Below are positions 7,256 to 15,510 of a stretch of 43,124 bases of DNA, in pieces. How positions within the stretch are numbered: position 1 is the first letter of the stretch; every line of letters begins with the position of its first letter. The notes under the pieces are model-generated. The model saw only the letters and a program-made list of their open reading frames with translations. It made no database searches and was not told the origin of the DNA. This DNA is from an uncultured Oscillospiraceae bacterium (GTDB lineage Bacteria > Bacillota > Clostridia > Oscillospirales > Oscillospiraceae): contig CATLHC010000018.1 in NCBI GenBank assembly GCA_949948775.1, positions 1-43,124 of the forward strand. Reading direction: 5' to 3'. The position numbers and the translations under genes were made by a program.

Positions 7256-8470
7256 TTATCGGCTCTCAATTTCGCCCGCCAATTGAAAGCCCTTTTTCGC
7301 CACGATCACCGCGATGATCTCATTGATCACAGCCGCAGCGGCAATGGTCCCCTGCACCACGCCCACAAGCTCCGGCCTCGCGGCCAGGGTGGAGCAGGCG
7401 ATGCCCGTAAAGACCAGGGAGACGCCGGAATGAGGCAGCAGCGTCAGGCCCAGATATTTCTGCACGGTGTCCGGCATTCTCATGGCCCTGGCGCCCAGCC
7501 GCGCCCCAAAATATTTCCCCGCCCCTCTGGCCGCGATATACAGGAAGGTATACAGCCCCGCCCCCAGGATCAGGTGATAATTCAGCGGCGCGCCCAGATC
7601 CACAATGGCGGCCAGCAAGCTGACGGCCAGGATGGGGTGAAAGTCCTCCGTGATCTCCCTCAGCCGCTCCTCCCCCACCATGTTCGTGAAGGCCGCGGAG
7701 AAGGACACCCCCATCAGCATATAATTCAGCGTGACGCCGGACAAAACCTTCACGTTGATCAGCCAGCCCATCCCCGCCGTCAGCGTGATGCCGGCGAGCA
7801 AAACGGCCAGGGTATGCCCCCGTCCCCGCGCTCTGTTCAGCAGCCACCCGGCGGGAAGACCCGTAATCAGCCCGATCGCCACCGGCAAAAGGATCATCAC
7901 GGGGATCATGTATAGCGGGACGGCCCCGCCCGACACAAAGCTGGATATGATGGAGTTGACGGTGAAAAATACGATAATCGCCACCACGTCGTCCAGCACC
8001 GCCATGGGCAGCAAGGTGTCCGTGACCGGGCCCTTTGCGTGAAATTCGTTCACAATGGACAGCGCCGGGGCCGGCGCGGTGGCCAAGGCGATCCCCCCAA
8101 AGACAAAGGCGAGATAGACGGGGAGGCCCGCGAAGAAAAACACCGCCCCGAACACAAGCGACACAAAGAAAAAGGTGCCCAGGGACTGGGTCAGGGTGGT
8201 GACGATCAGCCCCTTGCCATAGCATTTGAGCTTGCTCCACACAAGCTCCGTCCCCAGCATCAGCCCAAAGGCGCACTGCATCCACATGATGACGGTCTTG
8301 TACCACCCTGCGTCCAGGACGGCTTGGGACATGAGGCCAGCGGCGTGGGGCCCCAGAAGCATTCCCACCACCAGCCACCCCAGAATAGAGGGCAGCCTGA
8401 GCTTTGAGATCAGCCTGCCGGCCAGCGCCGCCAGCGCCAGCACGGCCAGCCATTGAAGCAATTGTATCAT
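7256..8470 (-). CDS. CPA2-type cation/proton antiporter
   Basis: Integral membrane transporter of 404 residues, about 12 hydrophobic segments, exchanging Na+ or K+ for protons across the cytoplasmic membrane. The sequence shows the CPA2 pattern: LRLPSILGWLVVGMLLGPHA early, an LATAPAPALSIVNEF segment, and MAVLDDVVAIIVFF with the two consecutive aspartates expected in the transport core. There is no C-terminal RCK/TrkA domain. The start MIQLLQWL is chosen because AAAGGAGG lies 10 bases upstream; the longer frame adds 33 charged, non-membrane residues. Neighbouring genes give no functional hint. The substrate ion cannot be read from sequence. Confidence 0.9.
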   Translation of the reverse strand: MIQLLQWLAVLALAALAGRLISKLRLPSILGWLVVGMLLGPHAAGLMSQAVLDAGWYKTVIMWMQCAFGLMLGTELVWSKLKCYGKGLIVTTLTQSLGTFFFVSLVFGAVFFFAGLPVYLAFVFGGIALATAPAPALSIVNEFHAKGPVTDTLLPMAVLDDVVAIIVFFTVNSIISSFVSGGAVPLYMIPVMILLPVAIGLITGLPAGWLLNRARGRGHTLAVLLAGITLTAGMGWLINVKVLSGVTLNYMLMGVSFSAAFTNMVGEERLREITEDFHPILAVSLLAAIVDLGAPLNYHLILGAGLYTFLYIAARGAGKYFGARLGARAMRMPDTVQKYLGLTLLPHSGVSLVFTGIACSTLAARPELVGVVQGTIAAAAVINEIIAVIVAKKGFQLAGEIESR

Positions 8471-8675
8471 TTTTTGTTCCTCCTTTGATGATCGCCTGGA
8501 AGCCCTACAGACAGGGCGCAGGCGTCTTTTTGCCCGCGGTGGCGTCATGTCAACCGTCCGAGCGAGCAAGCAGGCCGCCCCGGATCACGGGGCGGCCATT
8601 TCTCATCGCCATGGAAAATGGAAAAATGGAGGCTTGCCCGCCTGACAAGCGGCGGTCCTTGCTTTCGTTAGAGGA

Positions 8676-9785
8676 CTATGCCGTACAGTGCTCCCGCACA
8701 AACGCCGCCATCTCGTCGATACAGTCCTCGCACTGGGGGTAGACGCCGGTGTTGTCGAAGTAGGCGTGGCCAAAGCCCTTATAGAGCACCATTTTTGTCT
8801 CCACCCCGGCTCGGTGCAGCTTCACGCCGTAGCCCAAGGTCTCAAGCTTTAAAAAGTCATGCTCCCCCACGCTTAAAAAGGTGGGCGGATTGTCGGCCGG
8901 GTCCCGGGTATAGGGGTTCAGATAGTCGCTGTTTACATCCCCGGTACCCAGGATGGGCTCCAGCCCCTCCGTCATGCCGGCAAACATCCCAATCATCTTG
9001 GTCAGGCCCCGCTTTTGGCTGGGCGCCATCTCAAACTGCTCCATGCCGGGCTGATAGAACTCGTCCTTCACCCCCGCCATGTTCAGCGTGGGATAGAGGA
9101 GCATCTGCCCCTTCACCAGCCCGCCAACCTCCTCCCGGTCCCGGGTGGTGCAGTACTGGGCCAGGTTGCCCCCGGCGCTGTCCCCCGCCACAAAAATGTG
9201 CCCCCCATCGCCGCCGAAGGTTTCGGCGTTTTCCCCGATCCACTGCAGTACCCGGTAGCAGTCCTGGTGCCCGGTGGGGTAGGGATGCTCCGGGGCCAGC
9301 CGGTAGTCCACCGACACGGCGCACAGCCCGGTCTTGGCCACAAACAGCTTGACGGACTCCTCCACCACGTCCGGCGAGCCCCCGAAGAACCCGCCGCCAT
9401 GGATGTAGTAGAGAACGGCCTTCCCGGCGTCCTCCCGGTTCGCCTTATAGATGCGGATGGGGATCTCATATCCGTCCTCCGCCGGGACGGTGCGCCGCTC
9501 AATCTGGATGGGCTCCTCCACGCAGGGGACGCTTTTAATGCCGTTGAACATCTTGCGCAGGTTGGCGATCCCCTTGGCCGAGGTGTCCATCTTCATCAGG
9601 AAGGAGGGCATCCAAGCCATCATCCTCAGCGCTTTTTTCTGATCCCGGTACAGCCTGGGGTCCATGGCACCCCGCTCGTCGCAGTCCGGCAGGTACTTCA
9701 CCAGCACGGGGGCCCCGTGGTAGTCCTCCTCCTTTTGCCGCTGCTTCAGGGCCTGCACCAGCTTGTCATCGTATTGTTTACCCAT
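8676..9785 (-). CDS. Alpha/beta hydrolase, HSL-family esterase
   Basis: Predicted cytoplasmic carboxylesterase of 369 residues. The hormone-sensitive-lipase family oxyanion motif HGGG (YYIHGGGFFGGSPD), the nucleophile elbow GDSAGG (VAGDSAGGNLAQ), an Asp in the GEHDFLK region and a His in GFGHAYFD make up the catalytic set. About 100 N-terminal residues precede the hydrolase fold as a cap region. The start MGKQYDD has AAAGGAGCATCACA upstream. It overlaps the 3' end of the GH3-like gene by 8 bases, so the two are translationally coupled. The natural ester is unknown. Confidence 0.93.
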   Translation of the reverse strand: MGKQYDDKLVQALKQRQKEEDYHGAPVLVKYLPDCDERGAMDPRLYRDQKKALRMMAWMPSFLMKMDTSAKGIANLRKMFNGIKSVPCVEEPIQIERRTVPAEDGYEIPIRIYKANREDAGKAVLYYIHGGGFFGGSPDVVEESVKLFVAKTGLCAVSVDYRLAPEHPYPTGHQDCYRVLQWIGENAETFGGDGGHIFVAGDSAGGNLAQYCTTRDREEVGGLVKGQMLLYPTLNMAGVKDEFYQPGMEQFEMAPSQKRGLTKMIGMFAGMTEGLEPILGTGDVNSDYLNPYTRDPADNPPTFLSVGEHDFLKLETLGYGVKLHRAGVETKMVLYKGFGHAYFDNTGVYPQCEDCIDEMAAFVREHCTA

Positions 9786-10968
9786 TGTGATGCTCCTTTC
9801 CATAACGGCGGGTCCGTTCATCCTGGATCACGCCGTCATAGTTCACGAAGCCGAAATCGTAGGTGTGGCCCTGGGAATCCCGGTAGCACTCCATGTCGAA
9901 CGCCACATCCTCCCGCTGGCGCTCCACGGTGTCCATATCCGCCGGGATCTGCACCGGCAGCAGGCCCTCCGGCGTAAACGCGCCGGCCAGCACGTCTACC
10001 ACCGCCCGGGGCGTCACGCCGTATTCCACCAGCAGCGCGTCGGTGGAGGGCTCCAGCTCCGCCATGACCATGGGGTTTTTCAAAGTGACCACCGTCACCA
10101 CCGGTTTGTCGCCCATCCGCTGTTTTGTCTCCAGCACGAGATCCAAATCCGCTTCATTGGCGGCGCTGTTCCGCTTGCCCCGGTAGCCTCGGTCGGCGTC
10201 CGCCTCCAGCGGGTCGCCCCCGGCGAGGCTGTGTTCCCGGGCGTTCACCGCGCAATAAGGCCGGTATTGCAGCGTCACCGGCACATAGCCGTTCCCGCCG
10301 GCCTTTCGATCCTCCGGGTCGTAGCCTGAGGAGATGGGGGACTCCACAAAGCAGACCGCCGCGTCCGCCTCCTCCGGCGTGTCCACCAGAGTGAACCGCG
10401 CCGCCAGCGCGCCCTTCCCGGTGGGAACCACGGTGGAACCGGGGACGGGATGGCTCATGAAATCCAGATGGGACTTGATAAAGCGGTCCGGCACATAGAG
10501 CTTCATCCCTTCCCGCAGGGGCAGGGTATGGTCCCTGTTCTTCAGCATGGTGACGGAGCGCAGCTGGGAGCGGTAGCCCTTCTCCACAAATTCCGGGCAG
10601 CCCACCGTCCGGAGGGAGGTCTCCAAATCCAGGTAGGGATTTTCAAACAGGCCGGTGCGGAAGATGTTCAGCAGCAGCCGGTAAGCCGAGCGGCGCATCC
10701 GCGCCTGGGCGGCCTCCTCTCCATAGGTCTCACAGAGCATGTCCTCTATGGACAGCCGCCGCGCCAGATCCTTTGCCCGCTCCTCGCTGGAAAGCCGCCA
10801 GTCCTCGTAGGGCGCCAGCTCTCCTGTGCGGAGGAAATCCTTAAAGGCATAGCCGTCCACGGTGAGTATGGGGACCGGGCTGTCCTTGGCGATGCCCAGC
10901 GTCCGGTCGTCTCCGTTGTCGAGGATGGTGTAGCCGTTCGCCTCGATCCGCTTCCATTTCTGTTCCAT
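9778..10968 (-). CDS. GH3-like protein lacking the catalytic barrel
   Basis: 396 residues resembling Firmicutes glycoside hydrolase family 3 beta-glucosidases, but with the middle gone. The N-terminus (SPVPILTVDGYAFKDFLRTG; DLARRLSIEDM) joins directly at about residue 80 to sequence normally found after the TIM barrel (GEEAAQARMRRSAYRLLLNI; FRTGLFENPYLD) and to the C-terminal alpha/beta sandwich (PVVTVVTLKNPMVMAE; VLAGAFTPEGLLPVQIPADM). Family members of this type usually approach 700 residues, so the barrel with its nucleophile Asp is absent. The frame is intact, implying a clean in-frame deletion. It probably no longer hydrolyses glycosides. The start MEQKWKRI follows AAGGAG. It lies between PAP2 and esterase genes in an apparent operon. 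Confidence 0.8.
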   Translation of the reverse strand: MEQKWKRIEANGYTILDNGDDRTLGIAKDSPVPILTVDGYAFKDFLRTGELAPYEDWRLSSEERAKDLARRLSIEDMLCETYGEEAAQARMRRSAYRLLLNIFRTGLFENPYLDLETSLRTVGCPEFVEKGYRSQLRSVTMLKNRDHTLPLREGMKLYVPDRFIKSHLDFMSHPVPGSTVVPTGKGALAARFTLVDTPEEADAAVCFVESPISSGYDPEDRKAGGNGYVPVTLQYRPYCAVNAREHSLAGGDPLEADADRGYRGKRNSAANEADLDLVLETKQRMGDKPVVTVVTLKNPMVMAELEPSTDALLVEYGVTPRAVVDVLAGAFTPEGLLPVQIPADMDTVERQREDVAFDMECYRDSQGHTYDFGFVNYDGVIQDERTRRYGKEHHNG

Positions 10969-11033
10969 TGGCAGCGTCTCCTTATCATGATTTGGCTTGG
11001 GAGAGGCGTGAAACGGCCCGCCCCGCACAAAAA

Positions 11034-11705
11034 TTACGTCAATCCCGCGTTTTGGGGAGCCCTCCGGCAGAGGACGGCCCGCAGCGCCTCAAAAATCGCC
11101 AAAGAGAGCAGGACGCCCACCGTCACGTCGCTGGAAAAATGGGCGCCCATAAACACCCGGCTGATCCCCACCAGCACGCACCAGATGTACACGAAGGCAT
11201 GCAGGGCCTTTTCCCTGCCCCGCAGCGCGGGGATCATGGGCGGCAACAGCATCAGCAGGATCACACCCGCGGAGTTCATGGAGTGCCCCGAGGGGAAGGA
11301 GGCGTAGATGTTATTGAAGCCGCCCCGTGGGACGATCTGATACCAGCGGGTGAACTGGTTCACGGGGTCGGTCATCTCCCGGAAGCGCATCCGCCCCCAG
11401 ACGGTTTTCAGGCTGTTCATGATGAGAATTACCAAAATGAAGTACAGCAGTGCCACCGCCGCGTAGCGCAGAACCATGCTTCGGCTCTCCGCGGGGACGC
11501 GCCGGGCGATCCAGATCCCAACCGCCGCCATCAGCAGGGCGGGCGGGATCATCCAGAGCTTGGAGATCTCCCCCACCACCTCCAGCACCCGGGCCCAGCC
11601 GGGTTTTTTCGCGATGGCCAGAGAAATCTGCAAATCCGCAAAGGTGAAGATCAGCAGCAGGGCCAGTCCCACCGCAAATACAATTCGTCTTTCCTTTTTT
11701 TCCAT
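11034..11705 (-). CDS. PAP2-family membrane phosphatase
   Basis: Integral membrane lipid phosphatase of 223 residues, likely acting on undecaprenyl- or phosphatidyl-type phosphates at the membrane surface. The three PAP2 motifs are visible: KTVWGRMRFR (motif 1, KX6RP-like with Phe-Arg in place of Pro), SFPSGHSMNSAG (motif 2, PSGH) and SRVFMGAHFSSDV (motif 3, SRxxxxxHxxxD). There are about five to six hydrophobic helices. The start MEKKERR follows GGGAGGAAGTAGGC. It is the first gene of the three-gene minus-strand run ending with the esterase. Confidence 0.92.
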   Translation of the reverse strand: MEKKERRIVFAVGLALLLIFTFADLQISLAIAKKPGWARVLEVVGEISKLWMIPPALLMAAVGIWIARRVPAESRSMVLRYAAVALLYFILVILIMNSLKTVWGRMRFREMTDPVNQFTRWYQIVPRGGFNNIYASFPSGHSMNSAGVILLMLLPPMIPALRGREKALHAFVYIWCVLVGISRVFMGAHFSSDVTVGVLLSLAIFEALRAVLCRRAPQNAGLT

Positions 11706-11941
11706 GCCTACTTCCTCCCGCTCAATGCCATACGCTTGACCGGCCGTCATCTCCGCCTGCCGCGCCGCTCCTCCCGCTCCTTCACCATCTGGGGAAGATT
11801 CTATTCAGCTTGCACAAATCCATTATACAAATCGCGGCCCATTCCAGTAAGGGAAAGCTATTCCCGGTTTTTCACCCTTTATTGCCCAATTTTCCGGCCT
11901 CGGTCGGGAAGGGATGACCGGCAGTGCAAGATTTCATAGTA

Positions 11942-11982
11942 AAAAGAGCAGGAATTAAGGTTATCTCAATTTCTGCTCTTTT
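11942..11982 (-). terminator. Rho-independent terminator (bidirectional)
   Basis: AAAAGAGCAG...CTGCTCTTTT inverted repeat with A- and U-tracts on both sides, immediately after the stop of the GH39-like reading frame. Confidence 0.8.
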
Positions 11983-11984
11983 AT

Positions 11985-13605
11985 TTATCTGCCAATGCGA
12001 ATCAACCACACATCCTGCGGCGCCAGGCTGGCCCTGATGTGAAGCTCGCCGTCCGCCGCCTCCATCCGCTCACTGTGATATTGGGGGCAGGCCAGCCGCT
12101 CCAGGGCCAGGCACGCACTTTTGGGGATGCCGTCCTGGGTGAACAGGCCGAAGCCGCCTTGAAACGGCTCTCGGGCGGGCGGAATCTCGTCCAGCCGGTC
12201 GTTGAGGGCAAAATACCCCATTGCCCCCAGAGTCCCGTTGTTTTCCAGGATATTTTTGAACAGATAGGCGGATTTATAGCAGGTGTCGTTGCACAAATCC
12301 CTCTGCCAGATGTTGTTGCTCCACTCCTCCAGGATCAGCGGCAGATCCGCCAGCCCCTCCGCCCGCAGGACACTTCGGATCTGCCGTGTCATGTGGGCCA
12401 GGTAGTCCTCGTCCCCGCTCACCGCAAAGGGAAAGCTCTCGTTGTTGCCCACCAGTTTCATCCCGTCCTCCTCTTCCTCCACCACGGTGGCAAAGGCGCG
12501 GAAGGACAGGATATCTGGCATACAGTCCCACTGGCGGCACATATCCAGAAACCAGGGCCAGACTGCGGCGAAGGACGTGCTGCCCGGCCCCACAATCAGG
12601 GCGTTTGGCAGGGCGTCCCGGATAGCGTGGTAGGAGGCGGAATAAACCTGGGCATACTCCTCCCGACCGCAGAGGCCCATGTCGATAAAATCCGGGGACA
12701 GCCAGGGCGAAAACAGCCATAGCGCCACCGTCCGGCTGCCATAGCGTTCCACAAAGTGCGCCATGAGCCTCTTAATCAGCTCCCGCCAGTGGGAGATCTC
12801 TTTTGGCTGGGAGACCAGGCTGCCCCGCATGGAGCGGGCCTGAGCGTCCTTGGCCAGCAGACTGGGCATAAACCCCAGCCCCAGCATGGCCCTTGCGCCC
12901 AGGGAGAGGATGAAATCAAGCCCCTCGTCCAGATAGGCATAGTTCATCACAGCGTTCCCATTCATGTCCAGGCGCAGCAGGCACATATCGTCGTCCAGCA
13001 CTACCTTGACCCGAAAGAACTCAAAAGCCCACCTTCTCCTGGAGCCGGCGCAGCTGGCCCTGTATCCCGGCGTCGGTGAGGCTTCTGGCGTAGCCCACGT
13101 TCAGCAGGCGCTTCCAGTGGGCCGGAAGCGGGCTTGACCGCCCCGCCGCGTCCACCGCCAGCTCGCATTCCCGCGCCGACGCGGGGTACGCCGCCGCCAT
13201 CCAGGGACGGGCCGCCGTCCAGAAAATACCGACTCAGGTCCTCCAGAATTACCGCGGCCCCGCTCCCGGCGTAGGCCGTGCCGGAGCCCTCCTTTTGTAA
13301 AACATCTGGAACGTCCGGGCCAGATCCTGCCGCAGCGCGTGAAAGGCCGGCTGCTTGTCCTCTGCATAAAAGAAGGAACGGCAGTTGATCCTGTGCGTCA
13401 ACAGCTCAGGGGCCACATTGTTGATAAACTGCGGCGATATCGTGAAGGAAAGGGCCAGGGAATCGCCATCCAGCTCAAAATCCTGCGCCTCAAAGCTGTT
13501 GATGACGAAAATATCCGCCTCCCGCTTTTTGATGTGCCCACAATAGAACGCCCCAGGCACAGAGCGCCCGTGAAGATTATACCAGAGGAGAATCGGTCTG
13601 CGCAA
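11985..13605 (-). pseudogene. Broken AraC-sensor / GH39 fusion
   Basis: Fragments in different frames assemble into a protein resembling Clostridia AraC-family regulators fused to a GH39 domain. The 5' part (from 13605) has the cupin sensor (GHIKKREADIFVINSFEAQD; LSFTISPQFINNVAPELLTH). A middle part in another frame reads HWKRLLNVGYARSLTDAGIQ and QGQLRRLQEKVGF. Near 13040 the frame shifts again into FEFFRVKVVLDDDMCLLRLD and the open GH39 section (LGFMPSLLAKD; LILEEWSNNIWQ). The AraC DNA-binding helices are missing. The GH39 acid/base NEP motif is replaced (LFSPWLSPD), while the nucleophile Glu region EEW remains. It is probably non-functional; the 338-residue 3' frame could still be expressed. 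Confidence 0.75.
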
Positions 13606-13718
13606 GCCGGAATCCCCTGAGGCCGTCCCCGTCTTCTGCCGCTATAAACCCATGTCACTCTGCATCGCGCCCGGCTGACTTACGTCGGGACAATAAAGCG
13701 GAAAACGGTGTGCGTGTG

Positions 13719-15509
13719 CTAGGCCCTCAGCGCCTCCGCCGGAGGGATGCGGATCAGCCTATGGCTGGCAAGGCCGCCCAGTGCCAGAATCAGGCCGGCA
13801 GCCGCTGCCAAAGACAGCAGGGCCTGGGCGGGGGAGAACAGCAGGGGGTATCCCAGCGCGGCGGCGAGGAGCAGACTCGCGGCCAGTAAGACCAGATACA
13901 GCGCCGCCGCCAACGCCGCCAGCAGAAGATTTTCCAGGCGGAGCATCTCCGCGATCTGTCCGCGCCCGTAGCCCAGCGCGGAGAGCAGCCCCACCTCCCG
14001 ATAGCGTGCGGCCTGCATCTTGAACAGCAGCACCGCCGCTAGAAACACGCCTACGGCCAGCACCAGGGCGGAGATGTCAAGAAACAGCCGGTTGAGCCGC
14101 TGGAAGGTGCTTTGCAGGGCGGACACTTCCCCGGCTGCGGTTTTCGCCTCGATGCCACGCAGCCGCAGATTGTTGCTTACCGGCACAATATCCTCAAACC
14201 GGCCCACGTCAAAGCTGATGGAGTAATTCTGTTGACCATCGGGAAGCTGTTGATACAGCCGCCGCTCCACATCGGCGCTGACAAAAAAATCGTCGTACCC
14301 GGCGTTGTAAATTCCGCTGACGGTCAGAGGGCAGGTTTCGCCGCCGTATTCCAGCACGACGGTCTTTCCAAGGAGGGTTTGAATCTCCCCTGCGAATTTT
14401 TTGGCCAGACTGGGGGTGAGGGCGATCTCAGCCGCCCCCTCCCGGGGCATGACCCCATAGGACAGGCTTTCCGTCGCCTTGGGCATGGGGAATTTTTCCG
14501 CCAGCCGCTCCGTTCTGCCCTCCGCCAACAGGGTTAAATTCTCCAGCTTGTACTGGTAATACGCGGACGAAATCCGCTCATCATGAAGGAGCACATCCAG
14601 TATCGCGCCGTCGTCCTCCCCCTTGATGTACCCGTTGTTGAACGCCGTGTTCTTCTCCTGGAACTCCTCAATGGAGCGGTCGATCACCCGGTCAAAGGAC
14701 AGGGAGAACAGAAATCCCATCAGCCCGATGGAGATGGCCAGCGCGGCCCCCAGATACCGCCCCAGGCGCACCCGGATATTCTGTTTCGCATGACCGCTCA
14801 GGGAGGGAGAGACCTTCCCGTCCGTCCGCAAAGAGCGCTGCGGGGGCGGGTTCGGCGCGGGCTGATTAGAGATGACCTTGCCGTCCTGGATGGAAATAAT
14901 CTCGTCGGCAAAGGAGCAGATCTGCCTGTCATGGGTGATCACCACCACCAGCCGCCGGGCGGCCAGCCCCCGGAGCAGCTCCATGATCTCGGTGGAGGTG
15001 GCCCGGTCCAGCGCCCCGGTGGGCTCGTCGGCCAGGATGATCCGGGGATCGCCCATCAAAGCCCGGGCGATGGCCACCCGCTGCTTCTGCCCGCCAGAGA
15101 GAGTTTCCACCTTTTGGTTGGATTTCTCCCCGATTCCCAACCGCTCCAGGATGGAGATCGCCTGTTTTTCCGCCTCCGCTGGGTCGATGCCGGGGGATCG
15201 GGCCAGGCAGACGTTCTCCAGCGCGGTGTACCCGGCCAGCAGGTGGTAATTCTGAAACACAAAGCCGATATTGTCCCGGCGGTAGCGGCACAGCGCGTCC
15301 TCGTCCAGCTCCCGGAGGAGCGCGCCGCCCACCGCGATGTCGCCGGAATAGTCCGTGTCAAACCCGGCCAACAGGTTGAGCAGGGTGGTCTTTCCCGCGC
15401 CGGAGGGGCCCATCAGGCACACCAGGCCCCGCTGGGGGAAGGTGTAGTCCGCGCCGTCGAGAATCACCGTTTCGCCGTATTGTTTTGTCACGCCGCGAAG
15501 CTCTATCAT
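13719..15509 (-). CDS. MacB-like ABC transporter, ATPase-permease fusion
   Basis: 596-residue half transporter. N-terminal ABC ATPase: Walker A GPSGAGKT (34-41), signature LSGGQKQRVAIARAL (about 138), Walker B IILADEPTGALD. After a linker comes a permease with one TM segment (about 255-275), a large external domain, and three C-terminal TM segments (FtsX/MacB fold, YREVGLLSALGYGRGQI between them). MacB-type systems act as mechanotransmitters or exporters of peptides, antibiotics or lipoproteins. It starts one base after the stop of the upstream ABC gene, so they are co-translated and could heterodimerise. They share an operon with a redoxin-like lipoprotein and probably the adjacent two-component regulator's regulon. 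Confidence 0.92.
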   Translation of the reverse strand: MIELRGVTKQYGETVILDGADYTFPQRGLVCLMGPSGAGKTTLLNLLAGFDTDYSGDIAVGGALLRELDEDALCRYRRDNIGFVFQNYHLLAGYTALENVCLARSPGIDPAEAEKQAISILERLGIGEKSNQKVETLSGGQKQRVAIARALMGDPRIILADEPTGALDRATSTEIMELLRGLAARRLVVVITHDRQICSFADEIISIQDGKVISNQPAPNPPPQRSLRTDGKVSPSLSGHAKQNIRVRLGRYLGAALAISIGLMGFLFSLSFDRVIDRSIEEFQEKNTAFNNGYIKGEDDGAILDVLLHDERISSAYYQYKLENLTLLAEGRTERLAEKFPMPKATESLSYGVMPREGAAEIALTPSLAKKFAGEIQTLLGKTVVLEYGGETCPLTVSGIYNAGYDDFFVSADVERRLYQQLPDGQQNYSISFDVGRFEDIVPVSNNLRLRGIEAKTAAGEVSALQSTFQRLNRLFLDISALVLAVGVFLAAVLLFKMQAARYREVGLLSALGYGRGQIAEMLRLENLLLAALAAALYLVLLAASLLLAAALGYPLLFSPAQALLSLAAAAGLILALGGLASHRLIRIPPAEALRA

Positions 15510-15510
15510 G

